This document shows positions 37,575 to 47,479 of a stretch of DNA of 64,000 nucleotides, in pieces. This DNA is from Physella acuta (taxonomy: Eukaryota; Mollusca; Gastropoda; Physidae). The stretch's first letter is position 1. Each line of letters opens with the position of its first letter. The stretch covers positions 1 to 64,000 of the forward strand of contig NW_026733199.1 in NCBI RefSeq assembly GCF_028476545.1. Direction: 5' to 3'. The notes under the pieces are model-generated. The model saw only the letters and a list, made by a program, of their open reading frames with translations. It was not told the origin of the DNA and searched no databases. Both the position numbers and the translations under genes were made by a program.

Positions 37575-38166
37575 AATATCATTTTATGTAGGCCTAGATT
37601 TAGAGTGGAGAGAATTTCGTAGTAGTGCACGATCCCGTCCATTTTTTCCTTAGTCGAATGAAACTAAAAGCTTATAAAAACCTGTCGGATACTAGGGTTT
37701 ATCGATCAGGCTAATAATAGTCCAGAGATGATTCCAGGGAGATAATACAACCTTGGGGAAAGATTGATGAAATTTTTTAATAAATAGAAACAGATTTATC
37801 TCCACTTTTTTCTTTCTTCATAGGTGATTCTCTCAAAAAAAAAAAGCAATTAACAATCCAGACACAACAAAGTTTAAAGGGAAATAATCATAGATGAAGT
37901 AATCATATGTAGGTGAAGGGGAGCTTATTTATAATCGAGGAACACCTTCGTCTAATAAAATATACTTGTTAAGTGTGTCCGCCTTAGGTGCGGTGGGGTG
38001 GGGGTGTGTTAAGGTCCACTCCCGGGCTTTTCAAATGTAGAACTTAATCACAGACCATGTTGAAAAATGGATCCACCCAACGACACAAGGGAAATGAGAT
38101 TTTCATTAAATTCCAATCCTTAGGTGCTAGATCATCAACATGGTTGTAATCCATGCTAGCTTTCCT
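37575..38166 (+). other. intron 2, no element resolved
   Basis: AT-rich sequence; nothing recognised. Confidence 0.5.
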
Positions 38167-38174
38167 ACACTAAC

Positions 38175-38380
38175 CAGAGGCGTAGCGACCCTTCCCGGCG
38201 CCCGGGGACATACTTTCAATTTGGCGCCCCCCTGGGAGCAAATTTTCGATTTGCACCCCCCTCGAACTTTTCATTTGCACCCCCCCCCCCCTCAAACTTT
38301 CAATTTGGCGCCCCCCCCCCCCCTAAGGTCGGCGCCCGGGGACATATGTCCCCCCCCCGCCCCCCCTCGCTACGCTACTG
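38175..38380 (+). mobile_element. hAT-like MITE, GGCGTAGCGACC family, copy 3
   Basis: A 206-bp copy flanked by the perfect 8-bp duplication ACACTAAC (38167-38174, 38381-38388). The right-hand duplication is the start of the 16-bp minisatellite that the Polinton-like element later entered. Confidence 0.9.
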
Positions 38381-38552
38381 ACACTAACCCTGACTTACAC
38401 TAACCATGACCTACACTAACCCTGACTTACACTAACCCTGACCTACACTAACCCTGACCTACACTAGCCCTGTCCTACACTAACCCTGACCTACACTAAC
38501 CCTGTCCTACACCAACCCTGACCTACACTAACCGTGACCTACACTAACCGTG
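38381..38552. repeat. 16-bp minisatellite, left half
   Basis: About eleven copies of ACACTAACCCTGACCT. The array is interrupted by the 8.2-kb element and continues at 46785 in the same register and orientation. Confidence 0.9.
38547..38552. repeat. target-site duplication, left
   Basis: ACCGTG, repeated exactly at 46785-46790. Removing the element plus one copy restores an uninterrupted minisatellite. Six bp is the duplication length characteristic of Polintons. Confidence 0.85.
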
Positions 38553-39836
38553 AGTAGTATATTAGGTCCCTTTTGGAGCGAAGGCGCAGGCGCAGGGTGA
38601 GGGGAGCAGGAGCAGGAGCAGGAGCAGGAGCAATGGTTATATAGGAAAATACTCCCTGCCTGGGTGAGCCGCAGGAACAATGACATATAGCAAAATACTC
38701 ACCCACCAGGCGCAGCCTGCCGCAGCCGCAGGAACAACGAGATATAGTAAAATACTCCCTGGGGGAGCAGGAGGTACACCGACATATAGTAAAATACTCA
38801 CCCAACTGGGTGAAGGTGGGTGAGCCTGGGTGACCCGCAGGAACAATGAGATATAGTAAAATACTTACCCACCTGGGTGAGCAGGTGGGTGAGGGTGGGT
38901 GAGCAGGATGTACAATGAGATATAGTAAAATACTCACCCACCCTAGGGTGGGTGAGCAGGAGCGGGAGTAGGTCAGTAGGTCACCTTTTGGTGACCTTGT
39001 GACGTAATTAGTAACATTATGACGTAATCATTGACCTAGTTACGTAATTTTAATGAGTTTTTTAATGAGTTTTTTAAATTTTAATTAATTTTTGACCTAG
39101 TTACGTAATTTTAATGCGTTTTTAAGGAGTTTTTAAATTTTTAATTAATTTTTATTATCGAGTTACGTAATTTAATTACTTTGATTGTATTTTTATTTTG
39201 TTTAATTTGTTTGTTTACTTGTTGTTTAATTTAATTACTTTGTTTATATTGTGTAATTTTTATTAACGAGTTACGTAATTTGATTATTTGTTTACTTTTT
39301 AATTATTTTTATTGACGAGTTACGTAATTTGATTATTTGTTTACTTTTTAATTATTTTTATTTTGTTTATTTTTAATTTTATTTTATTTTATAATTAGTT
39401 AAATTATTATTAACTAGTTACGTAATTTGATTTTAATTACTTTTGTTTATTTATTTATTTGATATATTTCTTTTCTTTGTTGTTTAATGTTGTTTATTTA
39501 TTTGAATGTATGTATGTTTTAAATAAAAGACTAACACTAGCCGTGTACTTTGTGAATAACATCCATTAAAGATAACGATCAGCCACAGCTGTTACGTATC
39601 GACCCGCCCGCGAAGTTTTCTCACCGCTGCCCGTTTTAATGGGAATGTATTGATCGCAGCCGCTGGCCCATCACACCTAATTAAATTTTTGTTATGCTTC
39701 ACCGAGCTTCCCCGCTCGGTTTGATAGGTTATGATGATTTATGTGGGTTCGCGAAGCCATCCCACCGGGGGGTATGGTAATTAACGCAAAGCCAGCGTTA
39801 AGTGTGGGAACACCTGTTACCACGTTAATCGATTTT
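38553..39836 (+). repeat. left terminal inverted repeat
   Basis: 1284 bp. The outer 400 bp hold about six copies of a block with ATATAGTAAAATACTCACCC. The inner 450 bp are very AT-rich with six TTACGTAA palindromes spaced about 50-120 bp apart. The innermost part is GC-richer and has a short hairpin, ACCGAGC...GCTCGGT. Confidence 0.92.
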
Positions 39837-39927
39837 ACCGATCGCTTTGTTAGCTCCGCGAAGCACGTAGGTCATTATGCAACAGCTGTTGTGCGACAGC
39901 TGGTGCTGTAACTAGGCTGTCCAACCG

Positions 39928-39934
39928 TATAAAT
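39928..39934 (+). promoter_or_regulatory. TATA-like box for the polymerase gene
   Basis: TATAAAT lies 90 bp inside the left TIR boundary, in unique interior sequence, about 780 bp upstream of the polymerase ATG. It is not mirrored at the right end. A transcript starting about 30 bp downstream would have a long spliced leader. Confidence 0.5.
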
Positions 39935-40109
39935 GACCGCGAAAATTGTGTTCTAAACACTTCAACTTCGGACTTCAAATCAAGCGTCACCGCGACTTAT
40001 CCAGCCTGAGACGTCTGTTGACTCCTGAGACTAAACCCATGCCACCTTTACCAATCATCACATCTACCTAACCCTATACGGACCACATCTTTTGTGCGTG
40101 TTTATTCTA

Positions 40110-40420
40110 TTAAAGGTAAGGTTAATATTACTTTTGTGTTAAGGGAGCTAACCCCTTTTAATTAATCCTTTTTCTAAATACGTAGTCACAGGTATTTACT
40201 TTAATTTTGTATCATACATCGAGGTAAGGTTAATAGTACGTATTGTTTTAAGGTAGCTAACCCTATTAAAATACCTTTTAATTAATTATTTTACTTTTTA
40301 GTGTACATCGAGGTAAGGTGAATAGTACGTTTATTTTAAGGGAACTAACCCCATTAAAATACCCTTTAAATAAATATGTATCTAAATAAGTAGGCAACTG
40401 TATTCCTTTTTAGTGTACAG
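40110..40420 (+). repeat. three diverged leader repeats with donor-like motifs
   Basis: A block of about 90-110 bp occurs three times (starting at about 40110, 40220 and 40309). Each copy has GGTAAGGTTAATAGTACG followed by GGGAGCTAACCCC and a CCTTTTAATTAAT or similar block. Each GGTAAG is a strong 5' splice-site match, so the leader may offer several alternative donors. Confidence 0.65.
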
Positions 40421-40581
40421 TCGACTCATCGACACAACTGTTCCATCGACTGACCTATTGAGCTACCTACCCAGCCCTGAGGCATCCACTGAACCAAACG
40501 TTCCAACTACATCCAACTACACCACTTTGGATCTCCACATACAGCTAACTTCACGTTCAGCTTAGACGTTCAAACCCATAG

Positions 40582-40667
40582 GTACGTTCATTTTCAATTT
40601 TGTTTTAAGTATGTTTTTTATTTTATGATTTTTTATTTTATGTATTTACTTTCCTTTTATTCTACAG
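40582..40667 (+). other. probable leader intron before the polymerase ORF
   Basis: Donor AG|GTACGT at 40582 and a pyrimidine-rich acceptor, TTCCTTTTATTCTACAG, ending at 40667. The downstream exon starts 45 bp before the polymerase ATG. Confidence 0.5.
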
Positions 40668-40712
40668 CCAGCGACCTACCCAAGCATCCGACTACTAGAC
40701 ACCTCATCAATA

Positions 40713-43700
40713 ATGGAAGCCGCCCAACCTACCACCCAACCAACCATGAGGCGTTTCACATGTGACGTATGCGAGCGGGTCTTCAACCGTAATCAAAATT
40801 TCATACGCCATCAAGAGACAGCACACGGTCGACAAAGACATCCATGCACAACTTGTGGTAAAATATTTACACGACTTGACAATTTGACAACCCACTATAA
40901 GAAAGCACACACCAACCAAACATTACCGACCGACACCCCATCAGCAACCAACAGACAAACACACCAACCCACATTAGTGACCGACACACATACTGTCCAA
41001 CTCCCATCAGCGACCCAAACAGCTCGTACCGCCACCAACACTAGCCCCTTAAAACGACATACGACGTATGACGACATAGCAAACAACAAACGCGTAAAGA
41101 CTAACAATGACAGTAACATTAATTCACACACCACTATTTATCCTGTAGACGACCTTAGGGGAGATGCAGTAGACTTACACCCGACCACAGACAAAGCTTC
41201 ACCCACATGCCTTCTTACAGACATTCCTGACTTTATTAAACATAATCACGCCATTAATATGTTACTACAGGATTCACAGTCAAAACCCTACACAGACAAT
41301 TTCTCCTTTTTTAGATGTTTAGCCAGACATTTAGGGTCACCCACAAGAGATCTTAGAATTCCAACATTACATCTCGCGAAACAGTGGCAAGCACACCAAG
41401 GTCTCGGGACCTTGGCTAATTTTAGTGGGGTTAGGTTGGTCGAAATTCCCCTCTTAGAGTCCTGTTTTAGTGTAAATATTGAGATTTTTGAATTTGACGA
41501 AAACCAGATCCTTTTTCCGAAACTTAGAAGTAATGATAGGTTTAGGGAGACCATGTATCTTTTAGTTTTTCAAAATCAGTTTATGTACATTAATAATATA
41601 GGTGGGGCGGGTCACTCTTTCGCGTGTTCTGTGTGTAACAAATTATGGCCCACCGTTAAACAATTAAACAGACACGTGAAAGGGTGTAATGGGGGGAAAC
41701 CCGTTGATAGGTATAAGGGAGGGGTTTATCAGACACACCAAACAATCTGGGAGTTTTTAGCGTCCTATGGGGTAGTTGTAAATAGTAACTTTGTTTATCC
41801 CTTCCGAGCAACTTACGATTTCGAATGCTATTTCGACCATACCGAGTTACCCCCGTTAGGTAGAGTTACAAAAAGCGTAGCCAAACACGTGCCTTTGTCT
41901 TGCTCTGTTGCCTCAAACGTAGATGGGTTCGTCGAACCCATCTGTTTTATTTCGACTGGTGACCCTCAAGAATTAGTGACTAGAGTTATTGACAGACTCC
42001 ACATAATCGCCGAGGCAGCTTATGGCATTTTGAAAAAACAGTTCAAGCCTGTTTTTAAGCAAATCAGGAAGTTATTTCCACCTAAAGCTAGGGGTAGTGA
42101 TAATAAGTCGAACGACAAAGGGTTTGATAGCTTTCTTAGCGGTAGATTAGACGAGTATTTGCGACAAATGCCGGTTATAGGGTTTAATTCAGGAAAATAT
42201 GATATAAATCTCGTTAAGCCGTATTTTATTCAGTACTTTTTAGCTTATTCAAACACAGAAGAGGGGTTAGAGGAGGGACCTAGAGCTAGTTGTAACGATG
42301 ACGAAGACGACGTAGAAGATAAACAAACACCGTTTAAATATGTAGTTAAAAGAAATAATAATTTTATGTGTATATCAACAAATAAATTAAAGTTCTTAGA
42401 TATAGTTAATTATCTAGCACCAGGGTTTAGCTATAGTAAATACCTCGCCGCATATAATGTTAAAGAGACCAAGGGATTTTTTCCGTACGAATATGTCAAA
42501 AATTTAGCCGTCTTAGATGAAACGTCTTTACCTCCGCATTCGGCCTTTTTTTCATCATTAAAAAATTGTAACATTTCAGACGAGGAGTACGCGACGTGTA
42601 GCCAAATTTGGGTAGAGAAGGGGATGCAAACGTTTAAAGATTATCTTATTTGGTATAACAATATCGATGTAAAACCGTTTATCGAAGCGCTCGAGCAGCA
42701 AACTAATTTTTACAAAAATTTAGGGGTTGATATTTTTAAAGACGCGATTTCTGTCCCGGGGGTCACCTTAAAATACTTATTCAAAACACTTCCCGAAAAC
42801 GTTTCTTTTTCTTTGTGTTCCGAGCGCGAATCAGAGTTACATAAAACAATCCGAAATAATATCGTAGGGGGCCCCTCCATTATTTTTCATAGACATCACG
42901 AAAAGGGTGAAACGTTCATTAGGGGGAATAGTAAAAAGGTGGTACAGGCAATTAAGGGGTACGATGCGAACGCGCTTTATTTATGGTCTTTAATGCAAAA
43001 AATGCCGACGGGATTTCCGATTATTAGAAATAGTGAGGAGGGGTTTAGACCGCGTAAAACGAATCATTACGGGGAACAGGCTTTTCAGTGGTTATCGTGG
43101 GTTTCAAAAACAAAGGGGGTAACTTTAAAAACCGCGTTTAACGGGGGCGAAGTTAGCTTAGGATCTCGCCATATAAGAGTAGACGGGTGGGACGCGAACA
43201 CTCGAACCGTTTATCAGTTCCATGGCTGCCTCTTTCATGGACACCCTGACTGCCCTTTAACTAAAGACAGAACAGTAAACCCCATTAGTAACAGACCCTT
43301 GACTGAGTTATTTAAAAAGACAAACGAAATTACGAAGTACCTTACCGAGACTGTTGACGTTAAAGTCGTAGAAATGTGGGAATGTGAGTGGGGGAACCAG
43401 AAAAAAATGAACCCAACTATTAAAGACTATTTAAACTCTATTGACAAATCACAAAAGACACCGACACCGACCTATGGTAAGAAATGGCCCCTGACTGAAA
43501 AACAGATCATCGATTCTGTTTTAGACGACTCGTGTTTTGGTCTGATAGAATGCGACATTAAAGTACCGGATAGTTTAAGAGAACATTTTAGTGAGATGAC
43601 ACCGATTTTTAAAAATACGGACGTTACGCGCGATGACATCGGACCTTTTATGAGACAATACGCGATCGATAACAACTTATTAACTAGCGGTAGACGGACT

Positions 43701-44726
43701 TTAATCGGTAGCTTTACAGGGGAGAAAATTTTATTAGCGACCCCCCTTTTAAAGTGGTATTTAAATCATGGGTTGGTAGTCAGTAAAATTTATCAAGTCG
43801 TTGAATATAATCCAATTGCATGTTTTAAGACATTTGGGGATACAGTTTCAGACGCGCGAAGAAAGGGGGACATAGACGACAAATACGCGATAACTAGTGA
43901 AACAATGAAATTGTTAGGAAACGCGGCATACGGTAAAACTTTGACGGATAAAACACGACATGCGGACATGACCTACTGTAGGGCTAGGGATATAGGGGAT
44001 TGTATTAATAATCCGCGATTTAAAAAAATGACAAAACTTACCGACGATGTTTACGAAGTAGAAACGTTAAAAAAGAAGATAGTTTGGGATCTCCCTCTTC
44101 AGATAGGCTTTTTCGTTTATCAGTACGCGAAACTTAGGATGTTAGAATTTTATTATGACTTTATAGACAAATATATAGATAGAACCGACTTTCAGCTATG
44201 TGAAATGGACACTGACAGTTTATACTTAGCCTTAAGTACCGATGACTTGTTAAAAGCCGTAAGACCGGGACTAGAACACGAGTTTTTTGACATTTACGAC
44301 AAATGGTTCCCCTCAGAAGTATGCGACTCACATAGACCACAATTTATAAGCGGCAAAGGCACGGTAGATAGTCATTGTCTAGAGTGTAGGGCTAGGAAAA
44401 TTTATGAAAAGAGAACACCGGGGTTGTTTAAATTAGAATATGAAGGGGATGGGATGGTATCTTTATGTAGCAAGACGTACCACTGTTTTGGCGAGTATAA
44501 TAAAACATCAACCAAGGGATTATCTAAAAATCACAACACACTAGGCAAAGAATCTTTCATGCAGGTCCTCACAACAAAGGAACCAAGTGGTGGGACAAAC
44601 ACAGGGTTCAGAGCATACAACACGGGGATATATACTTACACCCAACACAGAAACTCACTTTCTTACTTTTATATTAAAAGACAAGTAGACGCAGACAATG
44701 TGACAACATCTCCCCTAGACATATAA
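40713..44726 (+). CDS. protein-primed family B DNA polymerase with N-terminal zinc fingers (Polinton-like)
   Basis: 1337 residues in one open frame. Two C2H2 fingers open the protein (C17/C20/H33/H38 and C45/C48/H61/H66). A low-complexity Thr/Asn linker follows, then a conserved FFRCLARHLG region (about 200) and a third finger-like CSVC...HVKGC (about 305). The 3'-5' exonuclease motifs are visible as YDFE (D369, E371), GFNSGKYD (D497) and YNNID (D652). The polymerase palm motifs are YDANALYL (D751), KLLGNAAYGK (1066-1075) and MDTDS (D1166, D1168). A VDGWD...GCLFHGHPDC block at 823-850 recurs in polymerases of this kind. The ATG has A at -3 and G at +4. Protein-primed copying of the element ends is the family's known role. 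The frame looks whole. Confidence 0.9.
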   Translation: MEAAQPTTQPTMRRFTCDVCERVFNRNQNFIRHQETAHGRQRHPCTTCGKIFTRLDNLTTHYKKAHTNQTLPTDTPSATNRQTHQPTLVTDTHTVQLPSATQTARTATNTSPLKRHTTYDDIANNKRVKTNNDSNINSHTTIYPVDDLRGDAVDLHPTTDKASPTCLLTDIPDFIKHNHAINMLLQDSQSKPYTDNFSFFRCLARHLGSPTRDLRIPTLHLAKQWQAHQGLGTLANFSGVRLVEIPLLESCFSVNIEIFEFDENQILFPKLRSNDRFRETMYLLVFQNQFMYINNIGGAGHSFACSVCNKLWPTVKQLNRHVKGCNGGKPVDRYKGGVYQTHQTIWEFLASYGVVVNSNFVYPFRATYDFECYFDHTELPPLGRVTKSVAKHVPLSCSVASNVDGFVEPICFISTGDPQELVTRVIDRLHIIAEAAYGILKKQFKPVFKQIRKLFPPKARGSDNKSNDKGFDSFLSGRLDEYLRQMPVIGFNSGKYDINLVKPYFIQYFLAYSNTEEGLEEGPRASCNDDEDDVEDKQTPFKYVVKRNNNFMCISTNKLKFLDIVNYLAPGFSYSKYLAAYNVKETKGFFPYEYVKNLAVLDETSLPPHSAFFSSLKNCNISDEEYATCSQIWVEKGMQTFKDYLIWYNNIDVKPFIEALEQQTNFYKNLGVDIFKDAISVPGVTLKYLFKTLPENVSFSLCSERESELHKTIRNNIVGGPSIIFHRHHEKGETFIRGNSKKVVQAIKGYDANALYLWSLMQKMPTGFPIIRNSEEGFRPRKTNHYGEQAFQWLSWVSKTKGVTLKTAFNGGEVSLGSRHIRVDGWDANTRTVYQFHGCLFHGHPDCPLTKDRTVNPISNRPLTELFKKTNEITKYLTETVDVKVVEMWECEWGNQKKMNPTIKDYLNSIDKSQKTPTPTYGKKWPLTEKQIIDSVLDDSCFGLIECDIKVPDSLREHFSEMTPIFKNTDVTRDDIGPFMRQYAIDNNLLTSGRRTLIGSFTGEKILLATPLLKWYLNHGLVVSKIYQVVEYNPIACFKTFGDTVSDARRKGDIDDKYAITSETMKLLGNAAYGKTLTDKTRHADMTYCRARDIGDCINNPRFKKMTKLTDDVYEVETLKKKIVWDLPLQIGFFVYQYAKLRMLEFYYDFIDKYIDRTDFQLCEMDTDSLYLALSTDDLLKAVRPGLEHEFFDIYDKWFPSEVCDSHRPQFISGKGTVDSHCLECRARKIYEKRTPGLFKLEYEGDGMVSLCSKTYHCFGEYNKTSTKGLSKNHNTLGKESFMQVLTTKEPSGGTNTGFRAYNTGIYTYTQHRNSLSYFYIKRQVDADNVTTSPLDI

Positions 44727-44825
44727 GACCTTTTAGTTTAGCAACCGTGACTTTAACGAGACTTTAATGTAAATATGTAAATAAGACAGAACCATGACGG
44801 TATGCTGATGGGGTTGTTTTTATTC

Positions 44826-44831
44826 AATAAA
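44826..44831 (+). terminator. polyadenylation signal of the polymerase gene
   Basis: AATAAA 100 bp after the polymerase stop, followed by a GT-rich stretch (TTTGTGATTTTTTGATGTGTG). Confidence 0.65.
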
Positions 44832-45198
44832 AAGTTATGATATAAACGGTCTTTTGTGATTTTTTGATGTGTGTTATTGTTTTGTTACTTGTCCCTGAAA
44901 GTTATGTAACTCGGTATCCTGTATAAGAGGTATGACTGGAATCAAAATCAACCATTTAAAATACTGGATCCGAGTTGGATCGGTGCCCCAACCATTATCA
45001 CAATTCGCCATTCCCCTTCCCTTTGTCAGCAACCCCTTTCCCCTTCTCCCATCCCTAAGCTCAATACCAACCGATAGATAAACAGATCGTACCACTACCC
45101 ACACTATTCCTTGGACAGACAAAGGATGTAGGACAATCTTACATTTATCTACACTCAACTAATATCACAACCCCCTAGAAACCACTCCAACAGACTGG

Positions 45199-45231
45199 AC
45201 CTGCCTCGGTGAAAATTTCACCGAGGCAGGT
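45199..45231. repeat. perfect 16-bp-arm hairpin inside the Polinton-like element
   Basis: ACCTGCCTCGGTGAAA and its exact reverse complement are separated by a single A. Weaker versions of CTCGGTGAAAACTTCACCG follow at 45366-45389. It lies between the polymerase 3' end and the right TIR, where no gene is recognised. Confidence 0.85.
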
Positions 45232-45500
45232 TTGAAACCTACCAACTCCAAAGCATACATGTATCAAATTTGAACCAAGCCATGGTGAAACCAAAACCAT
45301 ACCACCCTAGTATAAACTCTACACCTAGCAATTCCTAAACATGCATGGTCCGAGTTCAAAACCAACCTCGGTGAAAACTTCACCGACCCTGGTATAAACT
45401 CTACACCAACCAACAACAAAACATTGCCTAGGTGAAAACAAAAAACCTATGATACTGTCCGTATAACTGTTAGTGAAAAGCACGGGACCCAACCGGGGGA

Positions 45501-46784
45501 AAAATCGATTAACGTGGTAACAGGTGTTCCCACACTTAACGCTGGCTTTGCGTTAATTACCATACCCCCCGGTGGGATGGCTTCGCGAACCCACATAAAT
45601 CATCATAACCTATCAAACCGAGCGGGGAAGCTCGGTGAAGCATAACAAAAATTTAATTAGGTGTGATGGGCCAGCGGCTGCGATCAATACATTCCCATTA
45701 AAACGGGCAGCGGTGAGAAAACTTCGCGGGCGGGTCGATACGTAACAGCTGTGGCTGATCGTTATCTTTAATGGATGTTATTCACAAAGTACACGGCTAG
45801 TGTTAGTCTTTTATTTAAAACATACATACATTCAAATAAATAAACAACATTAAACAACAAAGAAAAGAAATATATCAAATAAATAAATAAACAAAAGTAA
45901 TTAAAATCAAATTACGTAACTAGTTAATAATAATTTAACTAATTATAAAATAAAATAAAATTAAAAATAAACAAAATAAAAATAATTAAAAAGTAAACAA
46001 ATAATCAAATTACGTAACTCGTCAATAAAAATAATTAAAAAGTAAACAAATAATCAAATTACGTAACTCGTTAATAAAAATTACACAATATAAACAAAGT
46101 AATTAAATTAAACAACAAGTAAACAAACAAATTAAACAAAATAAAAATACAATCAAAGTAATTAAATTACGTAACTCGATAATAAAAATTAATTAAAAAT
46201 TTAAAAACTCCTTAAAAACGCATTAAAATTACGTAACTAGGTCAAAAATTAATTAAAATTTAAAAAACTCATTAAAAAACTCATTAAAATTACGTAACTA
46301 GGTCAATGATTACGTCATAATGTTACTAATTACGTCACAAGGTCACCAAAAGGTGACCTACTGACCTACTCCCGCTCCTGCTCACCCACCCTAGGGTGGG
46401 TGAGTATTTTACTATATCTCATTGTACATCCTGCTCACCCACCCTCACCCACCTGCTCACCCAGGTGGGTAAGTATTTTACTATATCTCATTGTTCCTGC
46501 GGGTCACCCAGGCTCACCCACCTTCACCCAGTTGGGTGAGTATTTTACTATATGTCGGTGTACCTCCTGCTCCCCCAGGGAGTATTTTACTATATCTCGT
46601 TGTTCCTGCGGCTGCGGCAGGCTGCGCCTGGTGGGTGAGTATTTTGCTATATGTCATTGTTCCTGCGGCTCACCCAGGCAGGGAGTATTTTCCTATATAA
46701 CCATTGCTCCTGCTCCTGCTCCTGCTCCTGCTCCCCTCACCCTGCGCCTGCGCCTTCGCTCCAAAAGGGACCTAATATACTACT
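45501..46784 (-). repeat. right terminal inverted repeat
   Basis: 1284 bp, the reverse complement of 38553-39836, with the same outer repeat block and inner TTACGTAA palindromes. Identity appears complete in the segments I compared. Confidence 0.92.
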
Positions 46785-47040
46785 ACCGTGACCTACACTA
46801 ACACTGACCTACACTAACCCTGACCTACACTAACCCTGACCTACACTAACCCTGACCTACACTAACCCTGACCTACACTAACCCTGATCTACACTAACCG
46901 TGACCTACGCTAACCCTGACTTTCACTAACCGTGACCTACACTAACCCTGGCCTACACTAACCCTGACTTTCACTAACCGTGACTTTCACTAACCGTGAC
47001 CTACACTAACCCAGACCTACACTAACTCTGACCCTAAACT
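46785..47040. repeat. 16-bp minisatellite, right half (begins with target duplication)
   Basis: Starts with ACCGTG (46785-46790), the right target-site duplication. It continues with about 16 units of ACCTACACTAACCCTG, with CTTTCACTAACCGTG variants to the right. Confidence 0.9.
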
Positions 47041-47479
47041 AGACATCTAACCCAAACTCTCGTCCTTATCTTAACCTTAATTTAGAATATAACACCGATA
47101 AAGACAGAAAAAAATGCGATACTAGATTGACATGCGGGTGTTTTTATAAGAACCTTCAAACATTTTTTTAGTGGCGTCTACACCTGGAGTCATACCTTAT
47201 CAACACGACGCAACACACGTTTGGGATAAATATAAATCATGGTTAAAAATATCTAACATGTGCAGATTAAAAAATACTTGTGTAATCTGTGTCGCGGTGA
47301 ATCGATTTTTTTACAGCAGTTTAAAAACAGGTCTACCTTGATTTAACAAAACATCAGTTTCAGGTAGTGTAGAACCGAAATAGATCAGAAAATTACCTGA
47401 GTTTTTTTAAATTTATTTATGTTTATCAGAAAAAAATTAAACCCAATCCGAATTCAGTTTGAAACGTCAAAGACGGTGG
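47041..47479 (+). other. intron 2, no element resolved
   Basis: AT-rich; nothing recognised. Confidence 0.5.

Larger units (their letters stand above)
38553..46784 (+). mobile_element. Polinton-like element, polymerase-only, apparently whole and young
   Basis: An 8232-bp element with 1284-bp terminal inverted repeats at each end, termini 5'-AGTAGTATATT...AATATACTACT-3' and a 6-bp target duplication (ACCGTG). Long TIRs, AG...CT ends and 6-bp duplications are established traits of Polintons/Mavericks, as is the protein-primed family B DNA polymerase it encodes. The interior (39837-45500) has room for little else. I found no retroviral-type integrase, FtsK-like ATPase, adenovirus-type protease or capsid genes, so it is far smaller than the usual 15-20 kb. 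The TIRs are equal in length and I saw no differences in the stretches compared, which points to a recent insertion. No breaks are evident. It lies in the sense direction in intron 2 of the TANC-like gene. Confidence 0.85.

Noticed and set aside
38539-38937. 132-codon open frame in the left TIR (and its twin at 46400-46801)
   Set aside because: It follows the short repeat block of the TIR, is read outward across the element end into the flank, and has no domain. It is present twice only because the TIRs are inverted copies.
44874-45158. 94-codon minus-strand frame beside the polymerase gene
   Set aside because: No recognisable domain, no clear start context, and it lies opposite the polymerase 3' flank. 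Not enough to call a second gene of the element.
39837-45500. Possible integrase, packaging ATPase, protease or capsid genes of a Polinton
   Set aside because: I looked for them in all frames of the interior and found no frame of suitable length or motif besides the polymerase.
46785-47040. Telomere-like CTAACCCT repeat
   Set aside because: The period is 16 bp with GACCTACA between CTAACCCT blocks; it is not a TTAGGG-type array.
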